Part shown: positions 44,298 through 56,868 of the stretch, one piece after another | Layout: each line of letters starts with the position of its first letter | Numbering within the stretch: position 1 is the stretch's first letter | Program-made: the position numbers and the translations under genes | Source: Elymus sibiricus | Lineage: Eukaryota > Streptophyta > Magnoliopsida > Poales > Poaceae | Assembly (NCBI GenBank): GCA_039707655.1 | Contig: CM077676.1 | Coordinates: 235,536,866-235,600,865, forward strand | Direction: 5' to 3' | Length of the DNA stretch: 64,000 bases | Notes under the pieces: generated by a model | Seen by the model: only the letters and a program-made list of their open reading frames with translations | What the model was told of the DNA's origin: nothing | The model's database searches: none

Positions 44298-45536
44298 GAT
44301 CTACAACATAAATATAGCAAAGACAACTTAGACTATTGTTCTAGATAATGAGTTTAGTTAATCATATTACTTAAAAACTCCCACTCAAATTGACATCCCT
44401 CCGGTCATTCGAGTGTAACATGATCCAAATCCACCAACTCAAGTCCGATCATCACGTGAGTTGAGGTGGTTTCAATGGTGAACATCTTTATGTTGATCAT
44501 ATCTACTATATGACTCATGTTCGACCTTTCGGTCTCTTGTGTTCCGAGGCCATGTCTGTACATGCTAGGCTCGTCAAGTTTAACCCGAGTGTTCCGCATG
44601 TGCAACACTGGCTTGCACCCGTTGTATGTGAACGTAGAGTCTATCACACCCGATCATCACGGCGTGTCTCGAAACGACGAACTTTCGCAACGGTGCACAC
44701 TCGGGGAGAACACAATTTTATCTTGAAATTTAAGTGAGGGATCACCTTATAATGCTACCGTCGTCCTAAGCAAAATAAGATGCATAAAAGGATTAACATC
44801 ACATGCAAATCATAAGTGACATGATATGGCCATGAACTTGTGCTTTTGATCTCCATCTCCAAAGCACCGGCATGATCTCCATCGTCACCGGCATAACACC
44901 ATGATCTCCATCATCTTGATCTCCATCAACGTGTCGCCATGAGGTTGTCGCGTCGACTGTTGCTTCCACGACTATAGCTAACTTATAGCGATAAAGTAAA
45001 GCAAAAACGGCGAAAATAATTAAAGACAACTCTATGGCTCCTGCCAGTTGCCGTACTCATCGACATGCAAGTCGTGATATTCTATACAACACATGATCAT
45101 CTCATACATCACATATATCTCATCATGTACTTGGCTATATCACATCACAACATACCCTGCAAAAACAAGTTAGACGTCCTCTAATTGTTGTTGCAAATTT
45201 TACGTGGCTGCTACGGGTTTGCAAGAACCGTTCTTACCTACGCAAAACCACAATGTGGTGTAGTGATTGCTTTTTGATCTTCTAAAAGAACCCTCTTCAT
45301 TGAAATCGATTCAACTAAAGTGAGAGAGACAGACATCCGCTAGCCATCTTTATGCAACAAAGTTACATGTCAGTTGAAGGAACCTGTCTCGCGTAAGCGT
45401 ACGCGTAATGTCGGTCCGGGCCGCTTCATCTCACAATACCGCCGAATCAAGTATCAACTAGTAACGGCAAGCAATATGTATACACCCACGCCCACAACTC
45501 GTTTGTGTTCTACTCGAGATCTCATCTACGCATAGA
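44298..45536 (-). other. 5' untranslated leader of the copia element
   Basis: About 1.2 kb between PBS and gag ATG without supported ORF, as is usual for BARE-1-like elements (leader with packaging and dimerisation functions). 44860-44935 has repeated 'catgatctccat' phrases. Confidence 0.7.
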
Positions 45537-45552
45537 CCTAGCTCAGATGCCA
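45537..45552 (-). other. Primer binding site of the copia element
   Basis: Minus strand TGGCATCTGAGCTAGG, one base after the 5' LTR end. It differs at two positions from the canonical TGGTATCAGAGC of iMet sites. Confidence 0.75.
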
Positions 45553-45553
45553 G

Positions 45554-47416
45554 TGTTGGGGAACGTTGCATGGGAAACAAAAATTTTCCTATGCACACAC
45601 AAGATCTATCCATGGTGATAAGCATCTACGAGAGGGAGAGTGAATCTACATACCCTTGTAGATCGCTAAGCGGAAGCGTTAAGAAACGCGGTTGATGTAG
45701 TCGAACGTCTCCGCGATCCAAATCGCAAGTCGTCCCTCGATCCGATCACGAACTAGTGCCGAACTGACGGCACCTCCGCGTTCAACACACGTACGGCTTG
45801 ATGACGCCTTCACCTCCTCGATCCAGCGAGAGATGATGAAGTAGTAGATGAGTTCCGGCAGCACGACGGCGTGGTGATGGTGGTGAGGAACAATCTCTGC
45901 AGGGCTTCGCCAAGCACTACGGAGATTATGACGGGAGAACTAGAGGGTTAGGGTTGCCGACACACGGCTTGGGAAATCTTAATGTGTCCCGTGTGCTAGC
46001 CCTGCCCCTCTATTTATATGTTGAGCCTTGGGGTCTAAACTTGGAGTAAAAGCCTCCTCCAGGTCGGTTTTGCCCGCACAAGGTCGGTTTGGCCCGCAGG
46101 GAAAGAGTCCAACTCGGATCCCTGTAGTATCGTGCACAAGCGGTAGTACCGCTCACGAGCGGTAGTACCGCTTGAGCGGTAGTACCGCTTCACACAAGCG
46201 GTAGTACCGCTTATGCGGTAGTACCGCTTCACACAAGCGGTAGTACTGCCTTACCAGCGGTAGTACCGCTTAAGGCAGCAGCAAAACTTCCTTTTGCACT
46301 TTCCAATACCTCGTGGGCTTTACCCCTTTGGCTCATATAAAGTGTTGCTGCACCCGAACACTTCGGTAAACATCCGGAACCCCTTCCGGTGAATTCCGGA
46401 ACCCTTCCGGAGATCAAAACACTATTATCACATATATCAATCTTTACCTCCGGACTATTCCGGAGATCCTCGTCATGTCCGGAATCTTATCCGGGACTCC
46501 GAACAACCTTCGGTCACCAACACAATAACTCAACGATACTAATCGTCACCAAACGTTAAGTGTGTAGACCCTGCGGGTTCGAGAACTATGCAGACATGAC
46601 CGAGACACCTCTACGGCCAATAACTAATAGCGGGACCTGGATGCCCATATTGGTTCCTACATATTCTACGAAGATCTTTATCGGTCGAACCTCTATGTCA
46701 AGGATTCAGTTAATCCCGTATATTGTTCCCTTTGTTCTTCGGTATGTTACTTGCCCGAGATTCGATCGTCGGTATCTCTATACCTAGTTCAATCTCGTTA
46801 CTGGCAAGTCTCTTTACTCGTTCCGTAATACAAGATCTCATGGCTAACACTTTAGTCACATTGCTTGCAAGGCTCATTGTGATGTTGTATTACCGAGTGG
46901 GCCCTGAGATACCTCTCCGTCATACGGAGTAACAAATCCCAGTCTTGATCCATGCCAACCCAACAGACACCCTCGGAGATACCTGTAGAGCATCTTTATA
47001 GTCACCCAGTTACGTTGCGACGTTTGATACACACAAGGTATTCCTCCGATGTCAGGGAGTTGCATGATCTCATGGTCATAGGAACAGATACTTGACATGC
47101 AGAAAACAATAGCAATAAACTGACACGATCATATGCTACGTTCGTAGTTTGGGTCTTGTCCATCACATCATTCTCCTAATGATGTGATCCCGTTATCAAA
47201 TGACATCTCATGTCCATGGCTAGGAAACCTGAACCATCTTTGATCAACGAGCTAGTTAACTAGAGGCTTACTAGGGACACAGTGTTGTCTATGTACCCAC
47301 ACATGTATTTGAGTTTCCAATCAATACAATTATAGCATGGATAATAAACGATTATCATGAACAAGGAAATATAATAATAACTAATTTATTATTGCCTCTA
47401 GGGCATATTTCCAACA
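45554..47416 (-). repeat. 5' LTR of the copia element (right)
   Basis: 1863 bp, TGTT…AACA on both strands, followed by target duplication GACAA. Nearly identical to the left LTR; the main difference is one missing 17 bp unit in the palindromic array (46135-46275). Confidence 0.95.
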
Positions 47417-50400
47417 GACAAGAGGGTCATTTTGCTGTTGCATGTACCAATAAGAACCCCGGTCCTACTCTAGTGAAGTTCAACTTGGGTTCTGCAGCTA
47501 AGACACCCATAGCAGGACATGGTCGAGGCATTCTCAATACACCCAGGAGTGCACCTAATGCACCAGGACGTGGCAGGGTCAACCATGTCACTATCGAGCA
47601 GGCTCAAGAGGCACCAGATGTTGTTCTTGGTATGTTTCCGATCAACTCATATTATGGTTTAGTGCTTTTTGATTCTGGAGCTTCTCATTAGTTCATTTCC
47701 CAAAGCTTTGCTGAAAAACATCTATTTCCAATCAAGGGTATGAGTCGGGTTTGGATGATACAATCACCTGGGGGTACCTTAAGGGCAAATTTGGTATGCC
47801 CAAGGGTGGTTATTCACATAGAAGGGGTGGAGTTTCTAGCAAACCTTATCTTGTTAGACTCCACAGGTTTGGATATGATTTTGGGTATGGATTGGTTAAG
47901 TAAACACAAGGCATTAATAGATTGCGCTGAGACCTCTGTAACTTTAACTAGCGCCGAAGGGGCCATTGTGGAATACCATGCTAGGATTGCACCTCGACCT
48001 GAGGTTGATTGCATGCTGAACAAAATGAAGGACTTAACGGTGGAAGATGTTCGAGTAGGAAAGGAGTATCGAAATGTCTTTCCGGAAGAATTGCCTGGAT
48101 TGCCACCAGACCGTGAGATCGAGTTTGTCATTGAGTTAATACCAGGCACTGCCCCTATTGCAAAGAGACCTTATAAGATGACAGCGAATGAGTTAGCTGA
48201 GTTGATGAAGCAAATTCATGAGCTAGAAGAGAAGGGTTACATTAGGCCAAGCACATCACCATGGGGCGCACCGGTGCTATTTGTGAAAAAGAAAGATGGT
48301 AGCATGCGCATGTGTGTGGATTACCGAGCTCTGAATGCAGCAACTATTAAGAATAAGTATCCTTTGCCAAGGATTAATGACTTGTTTGAACAGTTGAAGG
48401 GAGCATGTGTGTTTTCCAAAATAGATCTCAGATCAGGATACCACTAGTTGAAGATTCGCCCACAAGATGTTCCAAAGACCGCCTTTGTGACTCGATATGG
48501 TCTCTATGAGTTTTTGGTAATGTCATTTGGACTCACAAATGCACCAGCTTACTTCATGTATCTTATGAACAGCGTGTTCATGGATTGCCTGGATAAGTTT
48601 GTTGTAGTGTTCATTGATGATGTTTTGATCTATTATTGAAGTGAAGAAGAGCATGAGAAACATCTTCGAGTCGTTTTGGAGAGGCTAAGGGCTCATCAAC
48701 TCTATGCCAAGTTCAGTAAGTGTGAATTCTGGTTGAAACAAGTGGACTTTCTAGGACATGTCATCTCAGCCGAAGGAGTTGCCATGGATCCAACAAAAGT
48801 GGAAGCGGTACTCAGTTGGAAACAACCCAAGAATGTGTCAGAGATACGTAGTTTCCTTGGACTAGCCGGGTATTACCGTCGGTTCATAGAAGATTTTTCC
48901 CGAATAGCAAGGCCTATGACTCAGTTGTTAAAGAAGGATAAAAAGTTCGAGTGGTCAGAAGCTTGTGAAGTGAGTTTCCAAGAACTCAAGAGGAGGTTGA
49001 CAACTGGTCCAGTATTCGTATTGCCAGATATTCAACAAGATTTTGAGGTTTATTGTGATGCTTCTCTGCAAGGTTTGGGATGTGTGCTTATGCAACAAGG
49101 AAAGGTTATAGCGTATTCATCGAGACAGTTACGACCTCATGAGGTTAACTATCCCACACATGATTTGGAATTAGCTGCTGTACTGCATGCCTTGAAAACT
49201 TGGAGACATTACCTTATTGGAAATCGGTGTGAGATATATTCAGATCATAAGAGTTTGAAGTACATTTTCACACAACCGGATCTGAATCTCAGGCAGAGAA
49301 GGTGGCTAGATTTGATCAAAGACTACAACCTTAGCATTAATTACCACCCTGGTAAAGCCAATGTCGTAGCTGATGCACAGAGCAGGAAAGTTTACGTTAA
49401 CAATGTGATGATTCAAAAGCAAGCGCCAGAACTTTACGAGGAAATTCGAAAGATGAATCTATATGTGAGCCTTGCAGAAAATGGTGAAATGTTAGAGGTT
49501 AAGTTTACTCTCCAAGATCAAGTGCGAGAAGCGCAGAAAGATGACAAGGGCATTGAAGAGATTCGAGAGAAAATAAAATTGGGTGAAGCACTTGACTATA
49601 GAGAAGATGAGAATGGAAGCATATAGTTTCGAGACCGTTTGTTAGTGCCAAACCAAAAAGAGATCAAGGACACGATCATGAAGGAAGCGCATGAGTCAGC
49701 ATACTCAATACACCCTGGAAGTACAAAGATGTATAATGATCTTCGGGGTAGTTTTTGGTGGTCTAGTATGAAGCGAGAAATCGCTGAGTAGGTTTCACAG
49801 TGTGATGTATGTCGAAGGGTCAAGGCGGAGCATCAGAAGCCCGCAGGACTACTTCAACCACTTAAGGTTCCGGTGTGGAAATGGGAAGAGATTGGAATGG
49901 ACTTTATCACGGGCCTTCCAAGGACATCTTCTGGATTTGATTCTATTTGGGTCATAGTGGACAGATTGACCAAGTCAACTCATTTCATACCAGTAAAGAC
50001 TACCTATAGTGGAGAGAAGCTGGCAGAGTTATACATGGCAAGAATCATTTGCGCACATGGAGTTCCTAAGAGGATTGTGTCAGATAGAGGTACTCAGTTT
50101 ACATCGAGATTCTGGAAGAAAATACACGAGGTTTTGGGAACTCAGTTGGATTTCAGTACGGCATACCACCCACAGACTGATGGACAGACTGAGCGGGTAA
50201 ACCAAATTCTTGAAGACATGCTTCGAGCTTGTGCTTTGACTCATCAGCGCAGTTGGGATAAGAGTCTTCCTTATGCTGAGTTTTCTTATAACAATAGTTA
50301 TCAAGCAAGTATAAAGATGGCTCCTTTTGAAGCTTTATATGGACAGAAGTGTCGTACACCTCTTAACTGGCATGAAGTAGGAGAAAACCAGGTGTTCGGC

Positions 50401-50937
50401 CCTGACACGTTGGAAGAGGCGGACAAGCAAGTGAAAATGATTCAAGAAAGGTTGAAGGCAGCTCAGTCCAGACAGAAGGCTTATTCAGATAAACGTCGCC
50501 ATGACATATCATTCAAGATAGGAGATGATGTGTACCTGAAGGTATCTCCACTACGGGGAATGCGTCGTTTTGGAATCAAGGGTAAGCTAGCACCCAGATA
50601 CATTGGTCCGTTCGGGATTACCGCTCGACGAGGAGAGCAGTTGGCACTCCCAGAGAAGTTGTCAAATGTGCACAATGTGTTCCATGTGTCACAGTTAAAG
50701 AAGTGTTTTAAGAAACCCGAGGAAGAGGTGCAGAAGACTTCACTGGACAACATAGAAGTCAAAGATGATTTGACATATGAAGAGCATCCTATTAAGATTC
50801 TTGATGAGCAGTTGCGAACAACTAGGAGAAAGGTGATCAAACTTTGCAAGGTGCAGTGGAGCAGTCACACCGAGAAGGAAGCAACTTGGGAGCGAGAAGA
50901 TGACCTTAGGGAGGAGTTTCCAAATCTTTTCTCTTAG
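47417..50937 (+). pseudogene. pol: End of gag and complete pol of Gypsy-B with chromodomain
   Basis: One frame throughout. It starts with the second half of the gag zinc knuckle (EGHFAVAC), then protease (FDSGASH, Asp codon 47671) and RT ([25 protein letters not shown] at 48613-48624). RNase H follows ([10 protein letters not shown], Asp 49057; DHKSLKYIF), then integrase: zinc region H…H…CDVC, Asp 49900, Asp 50083, Glu 50191. The C-terminal chromodomain covers about 50776-50934 (YEEHPIKILDEQ … KVQWSSHTEKEATWE). In-frame stops: TAG 47689, TAG 48445, TGA 48637, TAG 49624, TAG 49789. All expected catalytic residues are still present, so inactivation is by nonsense codons and the copia insertion. 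The chromodomain is thought to steer integration to modified chromatin. Confidence 0.9.
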
Positions 50938-50967
50938 CTCTGAATCTCGGGGTCGAGATTCCTTGTA

Positions 50968-50980
50968 AGGGGGGTAGAGT
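50968..50980 (+). other. Polypurine tract of Gypsy-B with upstream hairpin
   Basis: AAGGGGGGTAGAG directly before the 3' LTR. Upstream, AATCTCG (50943-50949), loop GGGT, CGAGATT (50954-50960) forms a 7 bp hairpin as in Gypsy-A. Confidence 0.85.
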
Positions 50981-53900
50981 TGTAACATCCTGATTTTTCG
51001 AGAGTTAAAATTTTCTTTTAAGCTAAGGGATGTTGCAACGTAATTTTATATTATTGTATTTTGTTTTGGAGTTTGCTCAAATTAATACCAAGTTGTTTGG
51101 AATTAATTTGGCATATGTCAGGAGAAATTAATTTCCGTAATTACCTGAGTCGTTGTATTCGTTCATAGTATTTTATTAAGTTCTTTTTGTTTATTTTCTT
51201 ACATGGATTTCTTGGATTTTGTTTTGAAGACTTTTGAGTTGTCTTTTATTTTTGTTCCTATTGTAGCAATCCTAATAAAGGAAATCAATATTATATTATA
51301 TTGATTTTCTTTTCCTTCTCTCTCTTTTCATTTTTTTCTCTTTTCATTGATCCTTGAACCAATACGTGTATCCTAGCCTAGCCATGCTTGGCCTATTCCA
51401 CGTATGCACCAAAACTGGTCACTCACCTTCACGTATGTACAGAACCATCCCTTCTCTATTTTTTTTCATTCATTCTTCTAATCTGTCCAGCCACCAAGCA
51501 ACTAGGCCCAAGGCCCATCCTAGCGAGAGCAGCAGCGACGCGGCCCAGGGAGACAGCCAGCGAAGCGCCCTTTCCTTCCGCACGCACGTGCACGTACCTG
51601 TACAGAGAAGAAAACGTCCATGGCCTCCACCCTTCTCTCTTCATATCCCATCAATTCCTTTGCCGTTTCCATTTTCCATTAACACGAAAGTTAGAGCCCT
51701 TCCAACGACGAGTCCATTCAGACTTATTGCTCCACTCATGGTGGAATTAATCTCCCGCAAGAAACTGACAAACTCAATGACTGTCAGTGGCATTCGTCCC
51801 TCGATCTCCCTCTACACACCACCGTTTCCACATCCGTTCGCGTCACTAGATGCGCGAGGAGCTCCTCTATAAAAGCCCTCTCATTTGATCCTCCAATTCC
51901 TTTTGTATCACTCGCAATCCTCCCCGCAACACAACCCCATCTTTGGTGTTTCTCTTCTACCATCGCCTCAGGTGAGCACCCCGATCCAATACCTTCCAGC
52001 AACAGAATACCCTCACCAAGGCCTACCTCCTAGACATCTTTTCCCGTCCGTTTGTTGTTGTTGGCCGCGCGCAACGGCGCCATGCCGCTGCCACCATTCG
52101 GGGCCGACGCCGCCGTCACCCGTGGACCGTCCGTTGAGTCAATCCGCGTCACGATGTTCTCTCGTCACCAGGAGCATCACGCCCCACGTCTTCATCACCG
52201 GAGATCGCCGACAACGACGCGCGCCGGAGTTCATCTTCCACAACACCAACATTTTTTTATCTTCGATGACTACTCGGTGGCCCAAAACCAAGCCTAAACC
52301 TATAGACCGATTTTGATGATATAGGAATGAGTGGATGATTTTATTTTCACTTGAGTAGGTTTTGATTTGTGTTAGTTTTTTTTATAGCAAGTGCATATGT
52401 TGTTTTGTGCAAGTAAATCATACAAAATTTGTTTACGTTTTATTTTGTCATGTCCATAGCATGCTTAGGGTATGTTCTAATTATTGTTATGATCCTAGGA
52501 TTATTTTAGAATTCAATAGAATTAGTTTTGCATCTATGAAATGGCGATGCATGATAACTTGGTTTGAATATTGTGTACTATTCATAGACGCATCATGTGC
52601 ATACGTACATATTTTGATAAGCGAATTGCCATGTGTAGAAATTTTAGGTTTAATCCAAGCTTAGTATAATTCCTATAGGATTTACATATTTGTTGTTTAA
52701 ATTATTTTTGTTGAGGTTTAGGTTACGTGGTTATTATTTCATATTTTTATGTGAATGTCGGTACTCTAGTATTTAGTTACATAAATTATTCATGTCATGC
52801 CAAGTGTATTGTTGAACCTTTTATTACATGTTTATTAGATTATTTTATTTAGATGCTAAATGATTTGTGCCTATAATGTTTTGGTACTATTTTAGGATCA
52901 TGTTATCGTTCGATGTCATGTAGTTTATCTAGTTTAGTTATGAAGTGGGATAGCTTGGTTGGCATTTACGATACTTGTTGTCAAATGCAATAGTTGATGT
53001 TTTAACCATTATAAATATTTAGATGTTTATCTAAATATTTATTTGTGGTTAAATATTTTATTTCTCATTCCATGATGAGCCATGTCGTTCAAATGCATAG
53101 GATAGTTTATTATTTTGTGTTCATGTCCTGTCATTCATTATTATCGTTTTTTTCTTTTTAGTTAGCCCGAAGTAAATATAATGGGCACTATTAAAGTTTA
53201 GTTAGCATATTACGATTTAGAACGTCAGTCATGATGGACAAGTTTTGTTTAGTCACGATAGACCTAAACCCAACCAATCCGTTGAATCCCCTCTACTCAT
53301 CCTCAATCGTGCTACCTCCTTTGAAATCACCATATCCATCCAGATCTTTTTACCAATCCTTCCTATATTGTTTATTTCTTTTGGATGCTATTTGAATTTT
53401 ATTGCTTGTGTATTTATTATTGCTTTGCCGTTACTACGAGTAGGAGGTGACGGTACGGGAGAGGAGCACTACGAGGAAGAAGGAAACGGGGGACTCGACA
53501 ACGAAGGCATGCCTCCTTCTTTAATCATACTTATCCTATGGTTTACAAAATTTGCATTGAGTTTTATGGTTACAATATGCATGCTTTTTAATCTCGTAGC
53601 TAGCGTGTCGATTGAAACATTACCTTGATCCGCTTGTCGCCTATTTAATTGACACCTGAGTAGAAGTATGTAGTATTCCGGTAGAGTAGAAATGCTTTGC
53701 CATGCTTATCACCCTATAGGTGCCTTGTTGAATGACCTCTGAGTCATTGACAGCTGAAACTTATCGCTGAGCTAGGCCGGTTGGCCTTGTTGATCTTCTC
53801 TATCCTCTTCTACTCTGGGTGAAACTTACCATCTAAATACTAGCGCGGGCGACAGCTGAATCAAGGATTGAAGGAGCGATTGGCTGCCCTTCACAAGTTG

Positions 53901-54914
53901 AAGGGGGCAATCAGTTGTCTGTGCCGCATGAGGCCTAATAAGTCTTGAATTTGAAGATTGTGATAACAGTATAGCCACATGCTATATGGGCACTGGCTTG
54001 GTTGATTAGTTAGTTCACCCTTATTGTCGTCATCGCCATACCGCAGATGGATAGCTGCCTTGCGAGGAGTATACTCGACACAAAAGGGGGGCCCGGACTG
54101 TGAGCTGCGGTTACTTACGTGTTGAAACCTAGTGGGCTTGGCACAGTAAGTGTGGTCTAATGAAAGACCTCGTCATAATCTCCCTGCCGGTATACCAAAT
54201 GGTGTACTACGCCAGCGGCCACTGGTGGCAACAAGTCGGGATTGTGTCGTGTGGGTAAAGTGTACAACCTCTGCAGAGTGTAAAACTATTCGAATAGCCA
54301 TGTCCACGGTCATGGGCGACACATGAATCTTTCTTGACATACAGGACCTGTCTTGCTTATTCCCTCTTTGCCCCTATTCTTGGAACCTATGAAGAGCGTG
54401 AGTTGATCGAGGATCCTCACTTGTTGAAAGTTGTTCAGGAGATAAAACATGTTTTCATCTAAAACTGCTTTTATCCAACTGCTATATTTGTCAAACAAAA
54501 TTAGCTTTTACGCAAACGAGCCATATAGCCTTCCTTTGAAGCCACATGTATCTATTAGGTCCTTCCCCGAGGGAGGCATGTTGAGTAGCAATACTTTTGT
54601 TGAACAACAGAGATCTATGAAGACGAGGGCGCCGACTACGATTATTATGACGATCCTGAGGAGTGAGGTCACGTGGACTACATCGACTGCCTGTGGCTGA
54701 GTTGGAGTCACTACATATTTTATTTTTCCGCTGTGTTTCTGAATGTAATAAATGTCATGAGACATTTCACTATGTATGCCATGTGGCAAGAGTTATTAAA
54801 CTTATACTTGTTTTAAATGTTCTGCAATGATACCATTTCGCTGTGTTGTCAAGTTGATCCTGGATTGACAAGTTATACACAGGAGGGTCTGGAAATTATT
54901 TCCTGGTTCTCACA
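50981..54914 (+). repeat. 3' LTR of Gypsy-B
   Basis: 3934 bp, TGTAACATCC to GTTCTCACA, uninterrupted. It serves as the reference that reveals the Helitron insertion in the 5' LTR. TATAAAA at 51868-51874; CTCTGCAGAG at 54269-54278. Short ORFs inside are non-coding noise. Confidence 0.95.
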
Positions 54915-56413
54915 CCTAGTGGCCGACCGCGCGTGCTCATCCCGCGTCTGCTCCTCTGGCGCTCCACTAGCTCTCTCACGTCGCCGTCCGAGCTCGCCCG
55001 TGCGCCACGCATCCGCGGTTCGCCAGAACTCCGGCAATCTCGTCCATGGCGGCACTCGAGCTCGGGCATCTCCGTCCGCCTATATAATCCCTCCCCTGCT
55101 GTAGCTCTCCTCACCTCTCCACCTCTACCTCTCTCAATCGACCACCAGAGCCACTCCAGTGAGCTCAAGGGGTCTTCTTCTTCCTCTCCGGCCGGAGCTC
55201 CGCCGTCCGGCCTCCACCTCGGCTAGCCCCTCCTATGCGCCTCCGCCCGTTCCAGTACCACCATCGAGCTCTTGGAAGCTCTCCGACCCTTCCCAGCCTC
55301 TCCCCCGAGTTAATCATCGCCAGAGTCGTCGATCTCGCCGGTGCCCGAAATCTGTTGCTGCCGGAGAGCTTGATTCCGACGCCGTCCGGCCGCCTCACGT
55401 CGAGCTACGGGTACTGGCGTGCTTGCCGCGGAGTGCCCGATCCATCCCCTCCATCCCCCTGCTCCGGTGCTGCCTCCTCGCCGCCGTCCGATGCCGGTAA
55501 GCGCCGCCGCCCTCTGTTCTCCCTCCCTCTCTTTTAAAACTGACACGGTGACCCCACCCGTCAGCCTCCCACCTCCCCGCCGAAACGTTTTTAAGTGAAG
55601 GCATATTCAGCCTTTACGCCTTCGACGTCACCCCTCCAGAGATTTTCTAGAATTTCCAGAAATTCATTTTAAATCCAGTTTGACCACAACTTTGACCTTG
55701 AATAACTCCTAAACTACAAGTCCAAATGAACCGATTCTTTTTGCATTATTTTTCTTTTGAGCTCCTCTATTTTCTGGTAGAGTTTGGTATTTTTATCTTC
55801 TGTCTAGAATTTCTGGACAGAATTATTTGCTTTATGTAATATTTATAAATGCTTGCAAAAATATTTTTCCAGAGTGTTTGTTGAGTGTTGGTGAAGACCA
55901 GGAGCTCTTCCACTCTCTTTTGGAGCAAGGAAAGCCACACCCTCCATTTGCATGATTGCAATGCAATGTCATGGTTATTTGAATAAATTTGCTTTATACT
56001 GCATTATTTAGGAATGATTTATTCATGGCATTATGTTGGGATAATATGTGATTTTGCTACTGCCATGATGATGCTTGGATTTCTAGGACTAATGCTTTGC
56101 AGATTAAGGGTGGCATGCTGTCATTGGATTACTAGTGATAGTAGTATGCTTTCGTCATGATCATGATGAATTTTCATATTATTGGAGTTCATAATAATGA
56201 TATGGAAATTTTATTCTTTGGATTATTTGGACGGATATTGCTATGACTTGCATCACAGATTGATATATTATATTGGAGTAACAGTTCTATCACAGATATA
56301 TCTTGAGGATCAATTCCGTCATTTCATTGGTCAGGTGCCACCGAATCGAGCTCACCAGTGCAGCCACACTTGCCTAGATGGGGAGGCCCTAATTCGGTCT
56401 ATTGTCATGCCTC
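54915..56413 (+). repeat. 3' LTR of Gypsy-A, second part, truncated
   Basis: Begins with the duplicated CCTAG and matches 15906-17367 closely. Homology stops after ATGCCTC at 56413, so the last ~1.1 kb of the LTR is missing and no target duplication of Gypsy-A can be seen. Confidence 0.85.
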
Positions 56414-56868
56414 CAATCTCCAGGTTGCTTCCATATTGCTTTAAATAATATTAGAGGGGCGTTGATAAAGGCTTAGTTTTAAGGGAATTATGCAAGCTTG
56501 TTTAGAAGGAGCTTACAAACAGGTGCTTTCAAAGTTACAAGGCTGTGCGACATACTTTGTAGGCCACATGAGTAATACCAAATATAATTCCCATTGGACA
56601 ACACGTTCACCAACAAGTGCACACTTGAAGCCTAATTGCTATATATGGCTTCTGCACAACATCTCCAATATTATCAAAATACATGCTATGCAGGCGATGT
56701 AGGATGCACTTGATCCCAGAAAGGTATTTATCGTTCAAACTAACTACATTACAAAATAACCAACAAAATAGGATCATGCGACACCAACAGGATACATGGC
56801 TCAGTCTAGATATCACTACGAATCAAGTTGTGCATATTTGCTATTGGCATGAACCACATCGCCGCATG
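56414..56868. other. Non-coding flank downstream of the F-box pseudogene
   Basis: About 450 bases of ordinary AT-rich sequence without supported ORF. It may include the 3' untranslated part of the minus-strand pseudogene. Confidence 0.35.

Larger units (their letters stand above)
38383..47416 (-). mobile_element. BARE-1/WIS/Angela-type Ty1-copia retrotransposon
   Basis: Two LTRs of about 1.87 kb in the same orientation, perfect 5 bp target duplication, minus-strand order PBS, gag, protease, integrase, RT, RNase H, polypurine tract. On the minus strand the LTR starts TGTTGGAAATATGCCC and ends …CGTTCCCCAACA, the signature of this very abundant Triticeae family. The gag-pol frame is broken by one stop and one frameshift. 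LTRs differ by a 17 bp indel and few substitutions, so insertion is recent in comparison with the surrounding layers. Confidence 0.95.
23237..54914 (+). mobile_element. Complete Tekay-like chromovirus (Gypsy-B) with nested insertions
   Basis: LTR to LTR with perfect 5 bp target duplication CCTAG. It contains an iMet-type PBS, leader ORF, gag, protease, RT, RNase H, integrase with C-terminal chromodomain and a polypurine tract, all on the plus strand. Removing the Helitron run (23727-32507) and the copia element (38383-47416, plus one GACAA duplication) leaves an element of about 13.9 kb. Chromodomain, LTR length and TGTAACA start suggest the Tekay/Del clade; I do not assign a family name. Nonsense codons make it non-autonomous today. 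Confidence 0.9.
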
